9,183 nt of DNA from contig JAESSR010000175.1 in NCBI GenBank assembly GCA_016764015.1, positions 1 to 9,183 on the forward strand, read 5' to 3'. Position numbers and translations under genes: made by a program. The stretch comes from Phycisphaerales bacterium. Its GTDB lineage: Bacteria > Planctomycetota > Phycisphaerae > Phycisphaerales > UBA1924. How positions within the stretch are numbered: the first letter of the stretch is position 1; each line of letters starts with the position of its first letter. Shown here one piece after another: positions 1 through 6,079 of this stretch. The notes below the pieces were generated by a model. It had not been told where the DNA came from and made no database searches. It was given only the letters and a program-made list of their open reading frames with translations.

Positions 1-121
1 GGCTGGACCGAAGCACAGGGCGTCATCTCCCGGTGCAAGGTCGAGATTAAACAGATGACTACACTCGTAGAGGCATATTGCTGACTATCCCGGGACGGGG
101 GTTCGATTCCCCCCGGCTCCA
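1..121 (+). ncRNA. ssrA: tmRNA (transfer-messenger RNA), 3' part
   Basis: This is the 3' portion of a tmRNA, which rescues stalled ribosomes; its 5' end and tag-coding part lie outside the window. The T arm is visible near 97-113: a GGGGG stem, a TTCGATT loop and a CCCCC stem. It is followed by the 3' acceptor strand CGGCTCC and discriminator A at 121. CCA is not encoded, since ATT follows. Upstream, the stretch around 57-85 (ACTACACTCGTAGA...) resembles the region preceding the T arm in bacterial tmRNAs. No cloverleaf D and anticodon arms fit upstream, so an ordinary tRNA is unlikely. The gene is the insertion target of the neighbouring integrase. Confidence 0.85.
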
Positions 122-1392
122 TTATTAGACGGGTTCTGTCTGGATACGACAGAGTCCGTCTTTCTACGCCTATCCGTCTTTCTACGCCTAGATGCTTTGT
201 TTTGAAGGCTTTGCGGCTCGTCTAAATGTTCACAGCTTGCGACACCCGCCGACCGCGAATGGCTTATTGCGTCCAAATCGTCTGTGCGCTTATCTGTGCG
301 CTCTCGATTTTCACCCAGAAGGCTTGGGATTCTCATCGTTGCTTCTCGCGTTGGCTTCGCTTCCATGTCCGCATAGATGTGATCAGTCAGGTACGAGTCC
401 GTATGGCGTGAGATAGCCATCGCTGTGCGACGATCCACACCGAGGGCGTGGAGGATGTTGACGAGTGATCGACGGAGCGTGTGGAACGATGCAGACCGCC
501 CAAGGTGATCGTGCTTTGGAATCCCGGCTCGCTCTAAATCTCGATCGAATGTATGGTGGCCAAGCATCGTTTTAAAGACTGGCCCAACTGCTTTATCACC
601 CGGACATTTCGCCGCCAAGGCCTGTGCTGCATCGTCGGTCAGCCAAAGCGTTTCTGCTCGCTTGCTCTTGGTTGCTTCAGGACGAATAAGGAGATGAGGC
701 TGATTCGCAAAGATGACATCCTCCCATCGCAACAGTTTTAGCTCTCTATGCCTTAGTCCTGTTGTTGCAGCGAGAAGATAAACGAGTGCTCTATCTGGCG
801 CTCCAGCGATCAACATCCGCAACTCGTCTATCGAAAATGATCGATGGTTTCCCTTGCTGCCCTTTGGTATAGATATTTGCTTTACATGCTTGAAGGGATT
901 GTGGGTGAGCCGTTTGTTCTCAACCATCCAGTTGCAGAACGCATTGAGAGCGCTTTGAAAATGCTTAAGCGTGCTTAGAGCTAAGAAACTGTGCTCCTGT
1001 CTCCATCCAAGATATTCATCCGTATTCAAATCGGAAACCATCGCCCAACTCAGGTCTTTTCTTAACCTAGTCAATCTGCTCAGTATCTGGCGCGTGTATT
1101 CCTTTGCTCGACCTGTTGATACCAAATCTGCATGAAAATCGCTGACATGCTCACTCAGCGGCTTCTGGGCTGATGCTGATAGCGCCTCTGGAATAAGGAG
1201 ACCTGCCCGCTCTTGTTCCATCCGAGTGACAATCGCATCCATCCGTCTTTGTGCAACTCGACTATCTGTCGTCCGGAGCGATTGACGCTTTGGCTTCGGA
1301 TCGTCATCGAGTTGTATTTCGCATGACCAAGTCTTCGATGTGACGACCTTGCCGTTGCGTTTTCGCTTTTGTTTGAACAGAAACGCCCTCAT
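85..1392 (-). CDS. int: Tyrosine recombinase / site-specific integrase
   Basis: This 435-residue phage-type integrase catalyses cutting and joining at the attachment site. An N-terminal DNA-binding and SAM-like core-binding region covers about residues 1-170. The catalytic domain (about 185-350) shows Arg214 in TGLRHRE, a lysine near 242-244, His304-x-x-Arg307 in HTLRR, His330 in SRHTD and the nucleophile Tyr340 in HIYAD, so all expected active-site residues are present. The ATG at 1390-1392 overlaps the TGA of the upstream xis-like gene (ATGA), and GGAG lies 8 bases before it. Residues after about 360 form a basic, low-complexity tail. The last 12 or so residues (GAGGNRTPVPG) are antisense tmRNA sequence. 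Such tails are typical of integrases abutting tRNA or tmRNA sites and would change with the target site. Confidence 0.95.
   Translation of the reverse strand: MRAFLFKQKRKRNGKVVTSKTWSCEIQLDDDPKPKRQSLRTTDSRVAQRRMDAIVTRMEQERAGLLIPEALSASAQKPLSEHVSDFHADLVSTGRAKEYTRQILSRLTRLRKDLSWAMVSDLNTDEYLGWRQEHSFLALSTLKHFQSALNAFCNWMVENKRLTHNPFKHVKQISIPKGSKGNHRSFSIDELRMLIAGAPDRALVYLLAATTGLRHRELKLLRWEDVIFANQPHLLIRPEATKSKRAETLWLTDDAAQALAAKCPGDKAVGPVFKTMLGHHTFDRDLERAGIPKHDHLGRSASFHTLRRSLVNILHALGVDRRTAMAISRHTDSYLTDHIYADMEAKPTREATMRIPSLLGENRERTDKRTDDLDAISHSRSAGVASCEHLDEPQSLQNKASRRRKTDRRRKTDSVVSRQNPSNNGAGGNRTPVPG
97..121. other. Putative attachment site (att) in the tmRNA 3' end
   Basis: The T-loop and acceptor 3' end of tmRNA are a classic target of tyrosine integrases. 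The adjacent integrase points toward this site and its reading frame ends inside it. The exact core cannot be fixed, because no second copy of the segment is present in the window. Confidence 0.6.
127..165 (+). terminator. Rho-independent terminator of tmRNA, lying inside the integrase gene
   Basis: Positions 127-140 can pair with 148-161 over 14 base pairs, including two adjacent G-U wobbles (133/155 and 134/154), around a 7-base loop (141-147). The run TTTCT follows at 161-165. It starts 6 bases after the tmRNA end on the same strand, as expected for its terminator. The same bases encode part of the integrase C-terminal tail on the opposite strand. Confidence 0.65.
155..190. repeat. Two tandem 18-bp direct repeats next to att
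   Basis: The 18-base unit TCCGTCTTTCTACGCCTA occurs twice in perfect tandem at 155-172 and 173-190. Because 18 is a multiple of three it keeps the integrase frame, giving a doubled RRRKTD-type hexapeptide in the tail (residues about 402-413). Its place close to the att site would also suit recombinase arm-binding sites, but that is inference. Confidence 0.85.
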
Positions 1393-1577
1393 TGTGCACG
1401 CTCCGTATTTCGCTTCATGAACCGTTCAACTTCTTCAACTGCAATCACTGTCCGGCTGCCAACCTTCATCTTGGATAACTTACCCTCGGCGATTCGTCTT
1501 TCGATTGACCGCCTACACACCCCAAAGAGCTTGGCAACCTCCATAATGCTCATGTACTTGTCTGGCAACTTACTCAC
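1389..1577 (-). CDS. Excisionase-like / MerR-type helix-turn-helix protein
   Basis: This small DNA-binding protein (62 residues from the chosen start) belongs to the excisionase/HTH_17 type. Residues about 8-30 (YMSIMEVAKLFGV...SIERRIAEG) form a helix-turn-helix, followed by the wing and strand signature KVGSRTVIAVEEVERFM. Such proteins bend DNA next to integrases and direct excision, or act as regulators. I chose the GTG at 1575-1577 because AAGGA (1585-1589) sits 7 bases upstream and the GTG overlaps the end of the preceding regulator gene (GTGAGTAA), suggesting translational coupling. An in-frame ATG at 1632-1634 would add 19 basic residues lying wholly inside the upstream gene, which is less likely. 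Its stop overlaps the integrase start by 4 bases. Confidence 0.8.
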   Translation of the reverse strand: MSKLPDKYMSIMEVAKLFGVCRRSIERRIAEGKLSKMKVGSRTVIAVEEVERFMKRNTERAQ

Positions 1578-1926
1578 TTTTCTTTCCTTTCTTTGTGTTC
1601 TTCTGATAACTCCTGAATCGTTTTCCCGCTGCAATCACTCCCGGCCCGCCGTCATCTAAACGAGCGAGTTCTTCGTCGGTGAGCGATTCGCCTACGAGTT
1701 TGGACATGACATTGAGTATCTTCGGATTTTGCAGCAGGATCGACATCACCCGCCCCTCGATGCCTGTACCAACTTGCTCAAGGAGGCTTTCCTCTTCGAT
1801 GATTTGATTTCGGAGCATCCGCTCGACTGTCGCTGAGCGTGATTCATCGCGGGCCTTGGCGACCGCGTCGATACGCTCTGCGAGGGAATGGTCGATGGTT
1901 GTGGTGATTCGGTCTCTTGATTCCAT
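1570..1926 (-). CDS. Ribbon-helix-helix (CopG-like) regulator
   Basis: The protein has 118 residues. Residues about 4-45 (RITTTIDHSLAERIDAVAKA, then SRSATVERMLR) match the ribbon-helix-helix pattern: a short beta strand followed by two helices, used to bind DNA as a dimer. The middle is acidic and helical, and the C-terminus is lysine-rich (KKGKKSE). It is the first gene of a three-gene operon with the xis-like and integrase genes, so it probably controls their expression. A role as the antitoxin of a toxin pair is possible for this fold, but no toxin gene lies next to it. No strong Shine-Dalgarno sequence precedes the ATG at 1924-1926, which is the first start codon in this frame. A palindrome and an inverted repeat straddle its 5' end and could be its operator. 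Confidence 0.75.
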   Translation of the reverse strand: MESRDRITTTIDHSLAERIDAVAKARDESRSATVERMLRNQIIEEESLLEQVGTGIEGRVMSILLQNPKILNVMSKLVGESLTDEELARLDDGGPGVIAAGKRFRSYQKNTKKGKKSE

Positions 1927-1956
1927 GCATGCATCATACTGCGAACACTTGATGCA
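1925..1956 (-). promoter_or_regulatory. Possible operator: palindrome plus inverted repeat before the regulator-xis-int operon
   Basis: ATGCATGCAT (1925-1934) is a perfect 10-base palindrome covering the start codon of the ribbon-helix-helix gene. TGCATCA (1930-1936) is repeated inverted as TGATGCA (1950-1956) with 13 bases between. Symmetric sites at this place are typical of autoregulation by such proteins. No convincing -35/-10 pair could be chosen. Confidence 0.4.
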
Positions 1957-2023
1957 CGCTTGGATAATCCTCGATTATTTACAGCTTGTCGCATCCTGTC
2001 GTATGTAGGCATTGAAATCAACG

Positions 2024-2049
2024 AAAAAACCGCACCCAATCAGGTGCGG
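2024..2049 (-). terminator. Rho-independent terminator after the split exported-protein gene
   Basis: Read on the minus strand, CCGCACC (2049-2043) pairs perfectly with GGTGCGG (2036-2030) around a 6-base loop, followed by TTTTTT (2029-2024). It lies 25 bases past the stop codon at 2075 and separates this locus from the integrase operon. Confidence 0.85.
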
Positions 2050-2074
2050 CTGTGTGGATTACAGGAATTATTGA

Positions 2075-2935
2075 TCAGTTGCCGGTGTAGCTATCCACCA
2101 ACTCAGTGAAGTCCTGCGTATCGGTCTCACCGTCAGCGTTGACCTCGAATGGTGTGACTACCCAACTTGTCAGGTCGGATGAGCCAGTACCTCCCTGAAG
2201 CAAAGAGCCGCCAGCACCAGGAGCTTCAAGGAATACACGGAAAGCATACCAATCATACTGCGTACCCGTTGAAGAACCAAGATCGCCAGATGTGACATTC
2301 GAATCCCAAGCAACATTTGGATTCCCGGTCACATCACCGCACTTCACTTTTTCTGTTAGAGGACGGATTCGCCATCGACCAGCAGCGGTAAACCCATTCC
2401 CATTGAACGCGGTTCCTTTAATAACTGCATCTCGATGCGCTGTGAGAGAACTCGTACCAGTAGCGGCTGTGTCTACCTCAAAGAGCGAAGTTCGATTGAC
2501 CCAACTCGAAGGTTGAACATCCGACTTAAACTCAACCCGGAAGTGTGAACCAACACCATCGGCATAAATCGGCCCATAATGCCGAATCCGAACCGACGGA
2601 ATTGCATCGTTCTTGTTTGTTCCAGAGTTATAGCTTGATACAACTGCTTCACCTTGGTGCGGATCACAATCACGAACATCTGTTCCTGTTGGGGCTGTCG
2701 TTCGTTGATGGAAGTTGAATGGAGCTTCACCAACTTGCCCACCACCAAGCGAACTCGAAAGTTCGGTGTAGTTTGCCGCCAGCGTGGTCGAGTTGACAAC
2801 GACATCGCCATCCCACACATCGCTCGTGTCACCCGAGTTGACAATGACCTGCCCGTCGAGTCCATCGGCGGGCAACGAGATCGATCCCACCGAAACCATC
2901 GTGCCTGCAATGTCATAGAAACCCGCCGTGCCCAT
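2075..2935 (-). CDS. Exported dockerin-tailed protein, C-terminal part (frameshifted from the upstream reading frame)
   Basis: This 286-residue reading frame has no signal peptide and no ribosome binding site at its first ATG. Its frame stays open upstream to 3013, where it overlaps the end of the preceding frame by 34 bases. The extra residues (such as HELTVGGDFDADITL) continue the style of that protein, so this is probably the second half of one gene. The content is rich in Gly, Ser, Thr, Asp and Val, as in secreted beta-rich surface proteins. The C-terminus (WVVTPFEVNADGETDTQDFT) contains one EF-hand-like dockerin half-repeat (NADGETDTQDF), similar in style to the tail of the FGE-like protein at 3821-4918. 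I do not recognise a catalytic domain. A perfect terminator follows the stop codon. Confidence 0.6.
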   Translation of the reverse strand: MGTAGFYDIAGTMVSVGSISLPADGLDGQVIVNSGDTSDVWDGDVVVNSTTLAANYTELSSSLGGGQVGEAPFNFHQRTTAPTGTDVRDCDPHQGEAVVSSYNSGTNKNDAIPSVRIRHYGPIYADGVGSHFRVEFKSDVQPSSWVNRTSLFEVDTAATGTSSLTAHRDAVIKGTAFNGNGFTAAGRWRIRPLTEKVKCGDVTGNPNVAWDSNVTSGDLGSSTGTQYDWYAFRVFLEAPGAGGSLLQGGTGSSDLTSWVVTPFEVNADGETDTQDFTELVDSYTGN

Positions 2936-2979
2936 CGCAGTGCTCAGCGTGATATCCGCATCGAAGTCGCCACCAACAG

Positions 2980-3774
2980 TCAGTTCATGGTCATCGCAGA
3001 TGAGCCAGTGAAATCACCATTAACAAGAATAATGTCGACATCAGGGTGCCCTGAGAATCCTTCGCTGTTCGAACCAACCCGTCCTTCGAAGGATCCGGCC
3101 ACAATGATACTGTCAACTGATCCCGATGACCAGAACTCGGGATTGTCGCCTCCGCTAGTCTGTACACTACCAGTGACAAACAGTGATGTGATATCACCCG
3201 AGTTATTATAGATACCAGCGCCAACGACTGATCCATCAATCGTCGCGAAGATGTTGTCGGTACTGGACGATCCGATCGCTATATTGTTCGCAATGATATT
3301 AGCGTACAAGCTGCCACCGATTTCGATTTTTTGAGCGGTAGAAGTCTCGATCGTCTTCATGGTCGAACTCGATCCAATCGAGCCATCGATAACAAGATGA
3401 CGAAGATCCAAATAAACACCCGATGGGTTCAGGATGTCGATGGCCTCAACGCCCAGTAAACTAGAGCGAGCAACGCTAGTTTGGTCCTTTCGAATAGTGA
3501 GGATCACCTGGTCTAACGCCAAGTCCGTGTTGTCCAGAATCGTGATGTTGTTGATGATATCGTTCGAATCTGTCGAGTCGAGCAGGACAGTACATGTTCC
3601 CGCGCTGATCTGCCTGATCGTGACATTGTACCGGTTCGAACCTGGGGAAGTTTCAGTCACCCCCACCGTCGCATTACTGGTACGCGTCGGCGATGAAAAC
3701 ACATCCGCTGAGCCAGTTCCGCCAGCAAGAAGCAGCAGTGAGGACGCGGCAAGTGATTGAATCAGTCTGTTCAT
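2980..3774 (-). CDS. Exported beta-rich protein, N-terminal part with signal peptide (ends at a frameshift)
   Basis: The 264-residue frame starts with a clear signal peptide: MNRL, then a hydrophobic stretch AASSLLLLAGG, with likely cleavage near SADV (about residues 22-24). AGGAGA at 3781-3786 lies 6 bases before the ATG, supporting this start. The mature part has repeated short units of the type V-x-G-[SD]-[FV] (LFVTGSV, IIVAGSF, ILVNGDF), suggesting a beta-helix or stacked-strand fold, as in many planctomycete surface proteins. The frame closes with TGA at 2980-2982, while the next frame continues the pattern. Adding one base within 2980-3013 would join the two into a single 566-residue protein ending in a dockerin-like motif. 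Function is unknown; an extracellular location is inferred. It lies just downstream of the FGE-like gene in the same direction. Confidence 0.7.
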   Translation of the reverse strand: MNRLIQSLAASSLLLLAGGTGSADVFSSPTRTSNATVGVTETSPGSNRYNVTIRQISAGTCTVLLDSTDSNDIINNITILDNTDLALDQVILTIRKDQTSVARSSLLGVEAIDILNPSGVYLDLRHLVIDGSIGSSSTMKTIETSTAQKIEIGGSLYANIIANNIAIGSSSTDNIFATIDGSVVGAGIYNNSGDITSLFVTGSVQTSGGDNPEFWSSGSVDSIIVAGSFEGRVGSNSEGFSGHPDVDIILVNGDFTGSSAMTMN

Positions 3775-3789
3775 ATCTATTCTCCTGTT

Positions 3790-3821
3790 AAAAAAGTGGT
3801 AGCAATTACATTGCTGCTACC
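3790..3821 (-). terminator. Rho-independent terminator between the two exported-protein genes
   Basis: On the minus strand GGTAGCA (3821-3815) pairs with TGCTACC (3804-3798) around a 10-base loop, followed after CAC by TTTTTT (3795-3790). The stem begins at the first base of plus-strand CTA, so it includes part of the TAG stop of the FGE-like gene. The next gene starts only 16 bases further on. Confidence 0.75.
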
Positions 3822-4918
3822 TAGTTATCTATTAATGCGATAAAGATTCTAATGTCTGTGAGATCGAGTGAGTCATTCGCGTCTAAGTCGGCGCGATTGT
3901 CGTTGTTGATGTACCAACGAATAAAAATCGACACATCAAAGAAGTTCACACGCCCGTCTGCATTCAAGTCCATCGGGGCAGGCGATGGGGACACCAAGCG
4001 AAAGCCTGCAATCGCAAATATACTCGTATTAACATAATATCCTATGATATCAGGTGAAAAAATGTCGTCGTAGTATGCGTTATTGTAATTTGAACCACCG
4101 GTTCCTCGCTGACTTCTGTTGTTCCCAGACTCGGGCACTGTCTCGAAAAACTCAGACTCGCCGCCCGCCATGTCGAGCACGCCCCACGGGCTCATGACGC
4201 TCGGGTACGATCCAACCGCCAGCGGATACACATCGTTGTTATCCTCACCCGCATTGCGCTCCCCGCCTTCGCTGGGCAATCCCGGGCGGGGCTCGATGTC
4301 CGAGCTGTTCTGGTAGCGCCAATACCCGCCCTCGCCGATACTCTTCTCAGGGTCCCAGTATGCGGCCTTGAGCCACTCGTTGGCGGTCGGCATCCTGTAC
4401 CGCGCCCCCGGCGTGTGGACCTCTTGATGCAGCCAGTTGCCATCGTCGTCCTGCACGAAGGTTGAGGTGTCGAACACCCCGCTCTCAAACGCCCATTCCT
4501 CTATGATCTTACCGTTGTGCAGCCAGTTCACATACCGAGCGGCATACTCCCACCCGATATCCGTGGGTGCTTCGGGGATGTGCCCAGCCCGGATGTGAAT
4601 CTGTCCAAACGCGGCGCGGATCGAAAGTCCAGTAAATTGGCCAGTACCAACTGGCGACCCGGTGTTCTTGACATAAATAGGGTAATAGGCCGCTACAAAC
4701 TCAAGGTGTTGAGCGACCGTGACCTCGGTGATTGCCATGCGGTACTTATATTCCACGCCACCAATACGGTCGTCAGGACCAAGTGGCACCTCAAACTCAT
4801 TGGTATCTCGATTCCCTGGATCACCGATGGTGACGAAATTGATCCCGTAGTCAGGGTCACTTTGGGCAGCGACGCTGCAAGTGCTTAGCCCAATGGCCAA
4901 TAATCCTACTTTGTTCAT
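3821..4918 (-). CDS. Secreted FGE/SUMF1-fold protein with dockerin-like C-terminal tail
   Basis: The protein has 365 residues from the ATG at 4916-4918. This start is chosen because it gives a signal peptide (MNKVGLLAIGLSTCSVAAQS) and has AGGTGA (4927-4932) 8 bases upstream; the frame is open for 58 more codons but those look non-coding. Residues about 55-310 show the formylglycine-generating-enzyme fold: YRMPTANEWLKAAYWDP (174-190), GVLDMAGGESEFFE (246-259), RGTGGSNY (271-278) and AGFRLV (304-309). The cysteines used by true FGEs near the end of the domain are absent, so sulfatase activation is unlikely; a binding or structural role outside the cell is more probable. Two EF-hand-like loops, DLNADGRVNFFD (317-328) and DLDANDSLDLTD (344-355), form the dockerin-like tail seen in Phycisphaerae exported proteins. 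A terminator begins at the stop codon. Confidence 0.88.
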   Translation of the reverse strand: MNKVGLLAIGLSTCSVAAQSDPDYGINFVTIGDPGNRDTNEFEVPLGPDDRIGGVEYKYRMAITEVTVAQHLEFVAAYYPIYVKNTGSPVGTGQFTGLSIRAAFGQIHIRAGHIPEAPTDIGWEYAARYVNWLHNGKIIEEWAFESGVFDTSTFVQDDDGNWLHQEVHTPGARYRMPTANEWLKAAYWDPEKSIGEGGYWRYQNSSDIEPRPGLPSEGGERNAGEDNNDVYPLAVGSYPSVMSPWGVLDMAGGESEFFETVPESGNNRSQRGTGGSNYNNAYYDDIFSPDIIGYYVNTSIFAIAGFRLVSPSPAPMDLNADGRVNFFDVSIFIRWYINNDNRADLDANDSLDLTDIRIFIALIDN

Positions 4919-5069
4919 ATCTGTAATCACCTGACTCCCCCATCTGTGTTCACAGCCTCCATTCGTATCCATACAGGGCGAAGGCTTCCGAAGTTCCGTA
5001 TTTATCGGACAAGTTGCTATATCATGATGAAAACTCATTTCTGTGTTTTTCACTGTCACATTTACACAG

Positions 5070-5771
5070 TTATGTGTTTCGTGCTCGTTCACGAGCCTCG
5101 ACCGTTGCTGGCACTGTCGTTGTCGCAGGCTTTAAATCTTCGATGAGTTGTGCGAAAAACTCGTAGGGTGTTTGCCCGAGTTCGTTGGCGATTTGGAGCA
5201 AGCGACGACCGGCAGCCGTGCGAAACCACTCGCACCATTGCTCCAAACTCGATTCCTTGGGCACTGGTTTGATTCGCTTTGGTATTGATTGACCGATGTA
5301 CTCAGCCCACCATGCGGCGCGTGGTCGTCGGCTGCGTTCGCTTCGTCCATTGCATATCCGAAAGTCTATTGAACCGATGACATACTCCCAGAGGCGTATG
5401 TTATATTTGCTGCCTGCGCTGACCAAAGCCATGCACACTTCATTCGCACGAGCGTGCTTGATTTCGACCTCGAAGCGTTCCCATTGGCCGACTGGTAGCA
5501 GCTTTGTTTCGAGACCCTTGTCGTAGATGCGAGCACAGACTTCGGATTCGCGTTGCCCGAGTTTGAGCAGTTTCTTAATCGGTGTGCCATCAACCTTGAA
5601 CGCTTCGTCAGGCTCATAGGTACGCATGATGCAGAGTTCTTTCGCCCTGCACGATGCCAAGGCATGCTCGTAGAGATCGAACTCCTGCATCACATGATCA
5701 ACCGCCAGATCAATCCGTGTGCATCGGAAGCCCATCATCATGATTCGGCTGGCAAGATCGAGTGCATCCAC
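5070..5771 (-). CDS. Replication initiation factor (Rep_trans-like), 5'-truncated
   Basis: The 233-residue frame carries hallmarks of the Rep_trans family of plasmid and phage replication initiators: TRIDLAVD (about 18-25), ARIYDKGLE (80-88) and WERFEVEIKHA (97-107). These proteins nick or bind origins in rolling-circle-type replication. Full-length members normally have an N-terminal region of roughly a hundred residues before the RIDLAVD strand; here only about 18 residues precede it. The frame starts at a GTG (5769-5771) with no good ribosome binding site and is closed by a TGA at 5790-5792. Sequence upstream belongs to an unrelated helicase fragment, so the gene was cut at about 5775. It is therefore probably inactive, although the rest of the frame is intact. 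It supports a plasmid or phage origin for part of the island. Confidence 0.7.
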   Translation of the reverse strand: MDALDLASRIMMMGFRCTRIDLAVDHVMQEFDLYEHALASCRAKELCIMRTYEPDEAFKVDGTPIKKLLKLGQRESEVCARIYDKGLETKLLPVGQWERFEVEIKHARANEVCMALVSAGSKYNIRLWEYVIGSIDFRICNGRSERSRRPRAAWWAEYIGQSIPKRIKPVPKESSLEQWCEWFRTAAGRRLLQIANELGQTPYEFFAQLIEDLKPATTTVPATVEARERARNT

Positions 5772-5774
5772 CGG

Positions 5775-6079
5775 CTTCCATCGTCGGCATCAAGTGGAGG
5801 CAAGGTTGCGAACGCTCGGCGAAGAAGCTCTTTGACAAAGAGACGACGAATGATTTCCTCTTGCCGTAAGTCGATGTACGGAGGAGGAGGAGAACCGCCC
5901 GTGATAGCCTCAGGGCGCTGGAAGTAAAACTCGTCATGACTGCGCCCTCTGCAGAAAGCTACTGCAAGCGAGAGACCTGCACCGCGTCGTCCAGCGCGAC
6001 CGACTCTTTGTTGGTAGTTGAATCGGCGAGGTGGCATTTCCGCCTTGGGGCCAGACGCATTGATTTGAAGCGACGGCAT
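5775..6079 (-). pseudogene. Superfamily 2 helicase fragment (motif VI region)
   Basis: The frame contains RFNYQQRVGRAGRRGAGLSL (residues about 19-38 of the open frame). This is helicase motif VI (QRxGRAGR), whose arginines contact ATP in DEAD/DEAH and DUF1998-type superfamily 2 helicases. It is followed by RGRSHDEFYFQRPE and PPPPYIDLRQEEIIRRLF. Everything upstream (Walker A, DEAD box, motifs III-V) is missing, because a TGA directly precedes the ATG at 6077-6079. The downstream end merges with the Rep-like gene: the open frame continues to 5738, but those last residues are Rep coding sequence read out of frame. Large helicases of this kind occur in anti-phage loci (for example DISARM-type), but the fragment is too short to assign a system. 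Confidence 0.7.

Noticed and set aside
97..121. Second att copy marking the far end of the element inside this window
   Set aside because: No other copy of the tmRNA T-loop and acceptor sequence was found by eye on either strand, so the far end is probably outside.
1578..1634. N-terminal extension of the excisionase-like protein from the ATG at 1634
   Set aside because: The extension lies wholly within the upstream regulator gene and lacks domain character; the GTG at 1577 has a good ribosome binding site and the usual coupling overlap.
2980..3013. Programmed -1 ribosomal frameshift
   Set aside because: No slippery X-XXY-YYZ heptamer or clear downstream stimulatory hairpin is visible in the 34-base window where both frames are open.
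2654..3211. 185-residue plus-strand open frame
   Set aside because: It lies opposite the two halves of the exported protein, has no recognisable content and crosses the frameshift; it is a shadow frame.
5041..5069. CTGTGT...ACACAG inverted repeat after the Rep-like gene as a terminator
   Set aside because: The stem is only 6 base pairs with a 17-base loop and no T tract on the minus strand.
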